A DNA stretch of 64,000 bases from Marivita sp046592965. GTDB lineage: Bacteria; Pseudomonadota; Alphaproteobacteria; Rhodobacterales; Rhodobacteraceae. How positions within the stretch are numbered: the first letter of the stretch is position 1; the number at the start of each line of letters is the position of its first letter. The position numbers and the translations under genes are program-made. The notes beneath the pieces are model-generated. The model searched no databases. It was not told the DNA's origin and saw only the letters and a program-made list of their open reading frames with translations. Location: contig NZ_JBISBV010000008.1 in NCBI RefSeq assembly GCF_046592965.1, positions 62,001-126,000 on the forward strand, written 5' to 3'. This document shows positions 44,086-51,918 of this stretch, one piece after another.

Positions 44086-45239
44086 CAGCGGCGGACTCCG
44101 TTTCCAAGTGGGGTATCAGGCGTGGTGCGCGGCACCCGCCCGTAGGCGTGCGGCAGCGAACAGGTCTTCATCTGCGGCAACACGCGGCTGCCGAAATGGC
44201 GGCACTCGTCGATATGGGGATATCCCGACAGGATAAAGGCGCGGATGCCCATCTTTTGATACGCCTCCAGTTCCGACAACACCTGATCGGTCGATCCGAC
44301 CAGCGCCGCTCCGCAACCGGATCGCGCACGCCCGACACCCGTCCACAGATGCGGTTCGATGAACCCTTCCATATCGGCCAGTTCGCGGTTCTTCGCCTGA
44401 TGCGATACGCCCAATGACCCAGAGTCCAACGCACGTTCGCGGATGCTCCGGCCCTGCTCGTCATCCAGCTTGCTGACAATATGCTGCGCGTATTCGCGGG
44501 CCTCGGCCTCGGTGTCGCGGACAATGACGTGAACCCGCAGGCCGTAATCCAGCGTGCGTCCATAGCGTTCGGCCACGGCGTGCACGTCCTTCATGCGCTG
44601 GGCCAGCGCGTCTTTCTTTTCGGGCCACATCAGGTAGACATCGCAATGCTCGCCGCAAAGCTCCAGCGCCGCAGGGGAATAGCCGCCGAAATACAGCAGC
44701 GGCCCGCCGGTCTGATAAGGTTTCGCGGGATCGGTCGTCAGTCCCTCGAATTGGTACACCTCGCCCTTGTGGTTGATCTCGTCTTTCGTCCACGCCTGTT
44801 TCAGGATCTCCACCACCTCGCGCGACCGTTGGTAACGATAGGCGCTTTCAGCCTTTTCACCGGGGAAGTCCGAGGAAATGATATTCACAGTCAGACGGCC
44901 TTCAAGCATGTGATCCAGCGTCGCGATGGTGCGGGCCAACATGATCGGCTGCATCTCTCCGCAGCGCACGGCAGCCAGCATGTTGACGCTGTCGGTGATC
45001 GGCGCGCAACCCGCAACGAAGGACAGCGTGTCCTGACCCACTTGGTAGGAGGACGGGCACAGGATGTTTCGAAATCCCTGCGTTTCGGCCTCTTTCACGA
45101 TGGACGAACAATGCGCCCAGCTTGACCGCAGCTTGCCATCAGGCACGCCCAGGAATTCATAATCGTCGGAGCACAGCGCAGCGAACCACGACACCTCGGC
45201 CGCTTCGAGATCGGGAGAGGTGATCGGCACGATCGTCAT
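44085..45239 (-). CDS. smoC: SsuD/LLM-family monooxygenase, SmoC-like (sulfoquinovose monooxygenase candidate)
   Basis: Encodes 384 residues of the bacterial luciferase-like, FMNH2-dependent alkanesulfonate monooxygenase group. Arg235 and His237 (GLRVHVIV) align with the SsuD sulfonate-site Arg226/His228, and the later GRARSGCGAALVG loop and GYPHIDE motif agree with the family. Trp205 (YLMWPEK) and the EVSWFAALCSDDYEFLG start fit the sulfoquinovose branch as I know it. It would cleave the C-S bond of sulfoquinovose with O2 to give sulfite and 6-oxo-glucose. It is the first gene of the operon, divergent from the GntR gene. Confidence 0.75.
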   Translation of the reverse strand: MTIVPITSPDLEAAEVSWFAALCSDDYEFLGVPDGKLRSSWAHCSSIVKEAETQGFRNILCPSSYQVGQDTLSFVAGCAPITDSVNMLAAVRCGEMQPIMLARTIATLDHMLEGRLTVNIISSDFPGEKAESAYRYQRSREVVEILKQAWTKDEINHKGEVYQFEGLTTDPAKPYQTGGPLLYFGGYSPAALELCGEHCDVYLMWPEKKDALAQRMKDVHAVAERYGRTLDYGLRVHVIVRDTEAEAREYAQHIVSKLDDEQGRSIRERALDSGSLGVSHQAKNRELADMEGFIEPHLWTGVGRARSGCGAALVGSTDQVLSELEAYQKMGIRAFILSGYPHIDECRHFGSRVLPQMKTCSLPHAYGRVPRTTPDTPLGNGVRR

Positions 45240-45284
45240 AAGGTGTCTCCGGGCTGCATCATTAATTCTTGCGTAGCATCGGAT

Positions 45285-45310
45285 TTGATGTAGATCAATA
45301 GTGTATCAAT
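45285..45310. promoter_or_regulatory. Dyad TTGAT-gtag-ATCAA plus a second ATCAAT, candidate operator
   Basis: The 14-base dyad at 45285-45298 lies in the 72-base gap between divergent smoC-like and GntR genes; a further ATCAAT follows at 45305-45310. It fits a regulator site for the GntR/UTRA protein. By chance or design it also matches the FNR consensus perfectly, so both readings are open. Confidence 0.5.
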
Positions 45311-45311
45311 T

Positions 45312-46025
45312 ATGGATCTCAAAATGTCCGACCCGCACGCCCTGCCGAAATATGTCCAGATCAGCGAATTGCTGATCCGCGATATTCAATCGGGTCGTCT
45401 TGTCGATGGAGAGCGTCTCCCACCCGAGCGCGATATGGCGCTCGGGTTGGGGATCTCGGTCGGCACTCTGCGCAAGGCGCTTGATGAACTCACCACACAA
45501 GGCTTTCTGGACCGTGTCCAGGGTTCGGGCAATTATGTGCGCGCACGCCCTGACGCACGGTCGGTCTATGCGTTTTTCCGTGTCGAGTTGCACGAAGGCG
45601 GCGGTTTGCCAACCGCAGAGGTCTTGTCGGTCGCACGCCGCCGCAAGCCCGAGGCGCTGCCCGCTTTCGGGCAAAGCGATGAGGGCCATCGCATTCGCCG
45701 ATTGAGACGTCTGAACGGTATTCCTGCCGTGCTCGAGGAAATCTGGCTCGACGCGGCGTACACCGACACCGTCGATCCGGCGGCGCTGAGCGAGTCGCTC
45801 TACCTTTATTACCGCGAAACGCTTGGCCTCTGGATCACGCGTGCCGAGGACAGGCTGGCGCAAGCACCGCTGCCCAACTGGGCGCCCGGCGCGTTCGGCC
45901 TGCGCCCCGGTGCGCCCTGCGTTTGTGCAACGCGCATCAGCTACGGGCAGGACAGGAGATCTGCGGAAGCGTCCTGGAACTGGATCAATACAAACGTCGC
46001 TGCGTATGTGGCGCGCATCACCTGA
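45312..46025 (+). CDS. GntR family regulator with UTRA domain
   Basis: Encodes 237 residues: an N-terminal GntR winged helix (about 12-78; PPERDMALGLGISVGTLRKALDEL split by helix-turn-helix) and a C-terminal UTRA ligand-binding domain (about 90-235), the HutC subfamily. It likely represses the divergent smo-like operon and the downstream oxidoreductase until a sugar ligand binds. No ribosome site is visible before ATG 45312, and ATG 45324 is also possible. Confidence 0.85.
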   Translation: MDLKMSDPHALPKYVQISELLIRDIQSGRLVDGERLPPERDMALGLGISVGTLRKALDELTTQGFLDRVQGSGNYVRARPDARSVYAFFRVELHEGGGLPTAEVLSVARRRKPEALPAFGQSDEGHRIRRLRRLNGIPAVLEEIWLDAAYTDTVDPAALSESLYLYYRETLGLWITRAEDRLAQAPLPNWAPGAFGLRPGAPCVCATRISYGQDRRSAEASWNWINTNVAAYVARIT

Positions 46026-46034
46026 AGGATCATC

Positions 46035-47126
46035 ATGGACATCGTCAACTATGGCATCATCGGATGCGGCATGATGGGGCAGGAGCATCTTCGCAATATC
46101 GCGCTTCTGGACGGCGCACGGATCGCCGCGATCTATGAGCCGGATGAGCACATGGCTGCCGCTGCGCAGGCAATCGCGCCAGCTGCGCGGATGTGTGTCT
46201 CCATCGAGGAGCTGCTGGCGCATGACGGCCTCGATTGCCTGTTGGTGGCCAGCCCGAACCATTGTCACGTCGACGCTCTGGAGCAGATCGCAGCGCTCAA
46301 TCCGTTGCCGGTGCTGATGGAGAAGCCGTTGTTTACCGCGGCCGCCGACGGCGCGCGGATCGGAGCTATCGCCGCGCGCTATCCTTCGCCGATCTGGGTG
46401 GCGATGGAATATCGCTACATGCCACCCGTCCAGACATTCATTCAGGAGGCGCAGCGTGTCACCGGCGGGGTGACGATGTTGAGCATCCGCGAACACCGAT
46501 TTCCATTCTTGCCGAAAGTCGGAAACTGGAACCGCTTCAACCGGAACACCGGCGGAACGCTTGTCGAGAAATGTTGTCACTTCTTCGATCTGATGCGGCT
46601 TATTCTCGGGGCCGATCCGGTGCGGATCAGCGCCAGCGCCGGGCAAATGGTGAACCATCTCGAGGAAAGCTATTCAGGCGAAACTCCCGATGTCTGGGAC
46701 AGCGGCTATGTGACGGTTGATTTCGAAAACGGCGCGCGCGCGATGCTGGAACTGTGCATGTACGCAGAAGGGTCGCGTTATCAGGAGGAGATCAGCGCGG
46801 TCGGGCCGAACGGGAAAATCGAGGTGCTTGTTCCCGGTCCGGGCCGGTTCTGGCCGGATGACCTGGGCGCACCGCCGGTGGCGCAGGTGATTGCCAGCCC
46901 GCGTGATCCCAAGGGACCGCAAATCGTGAAAGTCCCCGTCGATCCGATGCTTCTGGATGCAGGAGATCACAACGGTTCGACCTATTATCAACACGCGCGG
47001 TTTCTGGATCTGGTCCGCAACGGCGGTGCGCCAGAGGTGAGTATGGACGATGGCGCATGGGCGGTTCGCATGGGGCTCGCGGCGCAGAACGCTGCGGTTT
47101 CGCACAGCGTCATCACCACGTTTTAA
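46035..47126 (+). CDS. Gfo/Idh/MocA family oxidoreductase, candidate NAD-dependent sulfoquinovosidase
   Basis: Encodes 363 residues. The N-terminal Rossmann fold carries YGIIGCGMMGQEHL, then the family EKPLF motif near residue 97 and a C-terminal alpha/beta domain with NRNTGGTLVEKCCHFFDL. It starts nine bases after the GntR stop. Some members of this superfamily are NAD-dependent glycosidases (GH4/GH109-like chemistry), and one such family, GH188, cleaves sulfoquinovosides. No GH31 sulfoquinovosidase is present here, so this protein is the best candidate for releasing sulfoquinovose; this is inference. Confidence 0.75.
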   Translation: MDIVNYGIIGCGMMGQEHLRNIALLDGARIAAIYEPDEHMAAAAQAIAPAARMCVSIEELLAHDGLDCLLVASPNHCHVDALEQIAALNPLPVLMEKPLFTAAADGARIGAIAARYPSPIWVAMEYRYMPPVQTFIQEAQRVTGGVTMLSIREHRFPFLPKVGNWNRFNRNTGGTLVEKCCHFFDLMRLILGADPVRISASAGQMVNHLEESYSGETPDVWDSGYVTVDFENGARAMLELCMYAEGSRYQEEISAVGPNGKIEVLVPGPGRFWPDDLGAPPVAQVIASPRDPKGPQIVKVPVDPMLLDAGDHNGSTYYQHARFLDLVRNGGAPEVSMDDGAWAVRMGLAAQNAAVSHSVITTF

Positions 47127-47295
47127 CCACATTCTGACCGTAATTTTCGCGCAACACTTTGCTTCGCCACTGGAAAAAATGGAATCGTCGCGACAATTCA
47201 GTCTTTGTGGGGCCGGAATTATCGGCTACGCCTGGATCAGAACAAAAATAAGCCGAACCCGAAAACGGGCGGCATTGAGGTAAAGCGGTGTTGTT

Positions 47296-50200
47296 ATGAA
47301 TGCGATTAATTTCGTTACCCGTACCCCTGCGGGTGCGACGGAACGTGGTGTGGTTGGCGCGGACAATCAGGGGGCTCTGATCGACGCTGGCAATGGCCGC
47401 GAAGTCTCTCTCAATCTGCATCGGTCCGATTTGCGGGGGTACGATCGGGCCGGAAACGACTTGCAGATCACACTGGCAGATGGCCGTGTGATCGTGCTCG
47501 AGGATTACTTTGATGCAGGCGCATCAAGCCGGTTGTTCATCAGTACAGATGGTATCCTCAGCGAGGTGACGTTTGCGCAAAGCGATAGTGGTGCGCTGTT
47601 TGCCGAGTATGGCGACGTGGCTGCTTGGGGCAAGTGGAGCCCCGACGACGCGCTGATCTTCTTTGACCGCGCCGAAGTGGTGGCTGCCGACATGGTCGCG
47701 GCCGACGATGAGGGCGGTGTGTCGATGCTGGCCGCCGGACTGCTCGCCGGAGGTGGTCTGTTGCCGGTTCTGGGCGCGAGCGCTGCCGTGGCGGCAGGCG
47801 CTGCGGTCATCGGAGGGAACGGCGACGGCGGCGGCGATGGCGGCGGTGGGCTGGTCGATTCCGGCGGTGACAGCGGCGGCCGGGTTGCCCCCACGGTCAA
47901 TGATGGCGAATTCAAGATTGGCGGCGATGGCCTGACCGACGCGGATCGCACGGTTCTGGTGAGCGGAACCGCAAACGCTGGCGATACGGTTGTCGTCGTG
48001 ATCGGTGACAAGACGCAAACCACCACGACAGATGACGATGGCACATGGGACGTGACGTTCACGGGGCCGGATTTCCCGGACGATGGCGTTTATGTCACGA
48101 CGGTCACGGTGAACGGGGACGGCGAGACAGTGCTGACTGGTCCGGACGTGATCATCGACACCACGCCACCGCCGGTTGCGATCACAAGCGGAACGGCGGC
48201 GTTTGGCGAGATCATCACCGACAGCGAATTCGATGGCGGTGCGACGGTAACAGGCACCACCGAAATCGGTGCCTCGGTCGCGTTGATTGCAGGTGGCGTC
48301 AGCCATGTCGCGGATGTCGACGGGCAGGGCAACTGGAGCGTTACGCTGACCAGTTCCACCTTCGAACGCGGCGAATACATCGCGGACATCTCGGTGGTCG
48401 CGACGGACAGTTTCAGCAATTCGACCACGATCAGTGACGGCATCCAGATCGACACCGTTTCGGGTGTGACGATCAATACCGCGATCATCGAAACCGACGG
48501 CATTATCAACGCCGACGAGCGCACCGACGGGGTAGAGATCACCGGAACCACCGATCCGGGCTCGTCTGTCTCGGTTGAAATGAACGGCTATACCCGTGTC
48601 GCGAATGTCGATGCACAGGGCAATTGGGCCGTGACTTTCAGCGTTACGGAAATTCCGGTCGGTGAACAGGATCTGACGATCAACGCAACCGCGACCGACG
48701 GTGTCGGCAACGTCAGCACCACGTCGGGCGAGGTACGGCTTGACACCTCGGTGCGCAATTTCGACATCACCAGCGAAGCGGGCGGTGCCGATGGTGTCGT
48801 CAATGCCGACGAGGCTGCGCAAGGCATGACGGTGACTGGCACCACAGAGCCGGGCGCGACCGTCACGATCAGCCTTGGCGGCGTCTCCAAAGCGGGCAGT
48901 GTGGACGCCGTCGGCAACTGGACCGTGACTTTCCTTCCGGGCGAATTGCCGGGCGGTGAGCAGGTTTCGGTCCTGAGCGCCAGCTCGACCGATCTGGCCG
49001 GCAACACGGCGACGGAGACGCGGGAAGTGATCTTCGACACCGACGCCGGTCTTTTGACGATCAGCCCCGATCCGGTCGAAACGGATGATGTGGTCAACAA
49101 GGTCGAAGCGTCTGACGGCGTGACCCTGACCGGCACGTCAACGCCGAACCAGATGGTCGATGTGACTCTGGATGGCGTGTCCAGAACGGTGCAGACCGAC
49201 GGGTTCGGGGTCTGGAGCGCGACCTATCAGGCGGGCGAAATTCGCCCCGGCGAGTACGAAGCCCAGATCACCGCCTACACCGTCGATGCGGCAGGCAATG
49301 CGCTGACGCGCACGGACAGTGTGATGGTCGACACGTTTGTGCGCAATTTCGCGGTCAGCGGCAATCCGGTGACGGCCGACAACGTTGTGAACGCGGCAGA
49401 GCTGAGCGGCGGTGTGACGCTGAGCGGGACGACCGAACCGGGTGGAGCGGTCACGGTTGTTCTCGAAGGGGTTACCCGCATCGCAACTGTTGATGCACAG
49501 GGCAACTGGACTGTCGGATATTCCGCGGTTGATCTGCCTGCGGGCACATACACGACAAAGGCCCAGATCAGTACCGAAGACGCTGCGGGCAACACCGCTA
49601 CCACGTCCAAGACGTTCAACGTGGACACCGAGGTCGTTCCGCTGACATCGACCACCACGCCCGGCGGCGCGGACGGAATTGTCGGCGAAGCCGAAAGCGC
49701 GCAGGGCTTTACCCTGACCGGTCAGGTGGAGCAGGGGTCGAGCGTGACAGTCACCATCGCCGGTCAGTCGATGGCCGCTCAGGTCACCGCCAGCGGTGCC
49801 TGGTCGCTCGCGGTTCCGCCCAGTGTCATCCCGGTGGTGAATGGCGAAAATGTCTCCATCGGCATCTCGGCGACAGATGCGGCTGGCAATGTGGAATCGA
49901 TCACGCAGCACATGGTTGTCGACAACGTGGCCCCGGATGCCCCGGACATGACGGCAATCACGCTTGACGGCTCCAAGGAGGTCGAGTCCATCCGGCTGAA
50001 CCTAACCGACGAAGACGTCGCGATTCATCGCGTCGTCGGTGGCGGGACGCAAAACGTGGCATTCGACGAAAGCCCGGTTACGACTCAAGGCGTTCAGCAG
50101 ACCGCCTTCAACTTCGACAATGCGGTTCCGGACGGATCACACCTTGTCGTGACGGCGACCGATGCTGCGGGCAATACCTCGGGGACATATGTTGTTCTGG

Positions 50201-50502
50201 ACGATTCCAAGACAACCAGCAGCAGCACAACCGTTGCCGGTAACCTTACCGGGTTCGAAATCGAGACGATCAACCTCGAATATACCGACCAGACGACACT
50301 CGAGTTGACCGAAGCCCAGATCAAGGCGCTGTCGAACCGGACCGACGAAGTCAGGATTGTCGGCAACTCGGATGATACGGTCCGGATCAACGGTGCTCAA
50401 AAAACCGGCACGCTCAGCGAGAATGGCGAGACCTACAATGTGTATGATTTGGGCGATGCCACCGTCTTGATCGAGGACGACATCACCAGCGTCATAATTT
50501 AA
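47296..50502 (+). CDS. BapA-like biofilm adhesin with Ig-like repeats, type I secreted
   Basis: Encodes 1068 residues without a Sec signal peptide. The N-terminus (about 35-75) resembles the BapA prefix domain (GNDLQITLADGRVIVLEDYF). A hydrophobic stretch (about 143-172) and a Gly/Asp-rich linker (about 173-196) follow. Then come about seven bacterial Ig-like repeats of 90-100 residues (199 to about 876), each with a TGTTEPGxxV and GNWxVTF core. The C-terminus is acid-rich and ends in a hydrophobic TSVII, fitting a type I secretion signal. The next three genes form its exporter. Confidence 0.85.
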   Translation: MNAINFVTRTPAGATERGVVGADNQGALIDAGNGREVSLNLHRSDLRGYDRAGNDLQITLADGRVIVLEDYFDAGASSRLFISTDGILSEVTFAQSDSGALFAEYGDVAAWGKWSPDDALIFFDRAEVVAADMVAADDEGGVSMLAAGLLAGGGLLPVLGASAAVAAGAAVIGGNGDGGGDGGGGLVDSGGDSGGRVAPTVNDGEFKIGGDGLTDADRTVLVSGTANAGDTVVVVIGDKTQTTTTDDDGTWDVTFTGPDFPDDGVYVTTVTVNGDGETVLTGPDVIIDTTPPPVAITSGTAAFGEIITDSEFDGGATVTGTTEIGASVALIAGGVSHVADVDGQGNWSVTLTSSTFERGEYIADISVVATDSFSNSTTISDGIQIDTVSGVTINTAIIETDGIINADERTDGVEITGTTDPGSSVSVEMNGYTRVANVDAQGNWAVTFSVTEIPVGEQDLTINATATDGVGNVSTTSGEVRLDTSVRNFDITSEAGGADGVVNADEAAQGMTVTGTTEPGATVTISLGGVSKAGSVDAVGNWTVTFLPGELPGGEQVSVLSASSTDLAGNTATETREVIFDTDAGLLTISPDPVETDDVVNKVEASDGVTLTGTSTPNQMVDVTLDGVSRTVQTDGFGVWSATYQAGEIRPGEYEAQITAYTVDAAGNALTRTDSVMVDTFVRNFAVSGNPVTADNVVNAAELSGGVTLSGTTEPGGAVTVVLEGVTRIATVDAQGNWTVGYSAVDLPAGTYTTKAQISTEDAAGNTATTSKTFNVDTEVVPLTSTTTPGGADGIVGEAESAQGFTLTGQVEQGSSVTVTIAGQSMAAQVTASGAWSLAVPPSVIPVVNGENVSIGISATDAAGNVESITQHMVVDNVAPDAPDMTAITLDGSKEVESIRLNLTDEDVAIHRVVGGGTQNVAFDESPVTTQGVQQTAFNFDNAVPDGSHLVVTATDAAGNTSGTYVVLDDSKTTSSSTTVAGNLTGFEIETINLEYTDQTTLELTEAQIKALSNRTDEVRIVGNSDDTVRINGAQKTGTLSENGETYNVYDLGDATVLIEDDITSVII
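47890..49925 (+). repeat. About seven tandem Ig-like repeat units inside the adhesin
   Basis: Each unit is about 280-300 bases and codes an Ig-like domain with recurring GTTEPG, VDAQGNW and VDT segments. The copies are diverged at the DNA level, so recent recombination between them is not obvious. Confidence 0.8.
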
Positions 50503-50589
50503 GGAACGGCACCGTAATGTTCGGGCTGTTCGCAGCAACGGCCCGGGCCCCGACACAATAATAAAGCTTCAAGCGGGGGCTCACACGAC

Positions 50590-51918
50590 ATGAGGCATGG
50601 CAAAAGGGCGATGACGGGCGCAATTCTTGCACTGGCCCTGTCGGGGTGCATGCGGGATGTGGGTGACACGACGGTCGCGCGCTTTTTGCAGGCTTTTCCG
50701 AACGCCGGCGATCCCGGTGCGTTTGAAGCAACGGCTGCGGCGCCTGATGGGACGCACGTAAAGAACGCATCGCCAATCATCTCCGATCTGGCGGCGCGGC
50801 AAAGCGCGTTGGTTGAGGGGTCATCCTATGCGGCAGTGGCGGCTGGGGTGCTGGCGGCCGATGCGCGCGTCGCGGAAGCCGAGTTGCACGTCGCCCGACT
50901 GCGCGCCGAAGCGGTGTCAAAGAACTGGCTGCCCACCCTGTCGCCCCGCATTTCATTAACCTCGTTGGGTGATGTTGTCGCCGATCTGGTGATCAATCAG
51001 GTGTTGTTCGACAATGGCCGCAAGAAAGCCGAGCGCGATCTCGCCAAGTCGGATGTGGAACTGGCAGCTGTGGCTTTGTCAGAAAGCAGCAACGACCGCG
51101 TGCATGACGGTCTGCGCCTTTACCTTCAGGCCGAGGAGGGCCGGGCGGCGGCGGATCTCTATGCTCAGGCGCTTGAGGATATGGGTCAGTTCGAATGGGT
51201 GATGAACGAACGCGTCAAAGGCGGCGTATCTGATTTTTCGGACCTCAATGTGTTGCGACAGAAATTGGCCGATTTGCGCGCCCGCGATGCTGCTGCGCGC
51301 GAAAAGACCGACCGCGCGATGGCAGAGCTGAATGCAATGTCGGCCACACCATTATCGGCCGTGCGCGGCTTGCACGGAATGGAGGCAACACCGACCGGTA
51401 CTGCGCTGTCGGTCTTGCGCGCGATGGCAGAACGCGATCGCCAGATTGCCAACGCCCGGATCGACCGAGCACAGCACCTGCCCGGGTTGTCGGCCGGAGG
51501 GAGTTCGCGCGACCGGGGAAGGAACATGGCGCTGAGTGTGAGCGCCGAACAGATGCTTGGTCTCGGCACCGGTGCATCGCTTGAGGCGATTGACGCCACC
51601 AAGCTGACCGCCGAGCGAAAGGTTACGGAAGCGCGAGAGATTTCCGACCGCGCAATAGAGGCTGACCGCCGCGAGCGCGCCGCGCTGAAGCGTCAGGCCG
51701 ATGAAGCCACACGTCTTACCCGGCAGGCGAAAGCCAATCTCGACCTGTTTCAGGTTCAATACGAATCCGGCACACGGCAGGTGACGGACGTTGTCAGCGT
51801 CTATGAAACGTTCCTGCGCGCATTGGAAAAAGAGCTGGATTTGAAGTTCAAGGCCGCGCGCGCTGAACTGGACGGAGCCAAGCGGCTGGGCGTTCTCGCG
51901 GACGGAGCGGCGATTTGA
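50590..51918 (+). CDS. TolC-like outer membrane factor lipoprotein of the type I exporter
   Basis: Encodes 442 residues. The signal sequence ends in lipobox LALSGC. The body is mostly helical with coiled-coil segments, and two TolC-type halves are recognisable (QVLFDNGRKKAERDLAKSD; SGTRQVTDVVSVYETFL). It would form the outer-membrane channel. Its stop overlaps the TTG start of the ABC gene. Being a lipoprotein is usual for the OprM branch, less so for TolC itself. Confidence 0.82.
   Translation: MRHGKRAMTGAILALALSGCMRDVGDTTVARFLQAFPNAGDPGAFEATAAAPDGTHVKNASPIISDLAARQSALVEGSSYAAVAAGVLAADARVAEAELHVARLRAEAVSKNWLPTLSPRISLTSLGDVVADLVINQVLFDNGRKKAERDLAKSDVELAAVALSESSNDRVHDGLRLYLQAEEGRAAADLYAQALEDMGQFEWVMNERVKGGVSDFSDLNVLRQKLADLRARDAAAREKTDRAMAELNAMSATPLSAVRGLHGMEATPTGTALSVLRAMAERDRQIANARIDRAQHLPGLSAGGSSRDRGRNMALSVSAEQMLGLGTGASLEAIDATKLTAERKVTEAREISDRAIEADRRERAALKRQADEATRLTRQAKANLDLFQVQYESGTRQVTDVVSVYETFLRALEKELDLKFKAARAELDGAKRLGVLADGAAI

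Noticed and set aside
47890..49925. Possible CRISPR-like array from recurring segments
   Set aside because: The repeats are about 290 bases, coding and diverged; they are Ig-like protein domains.
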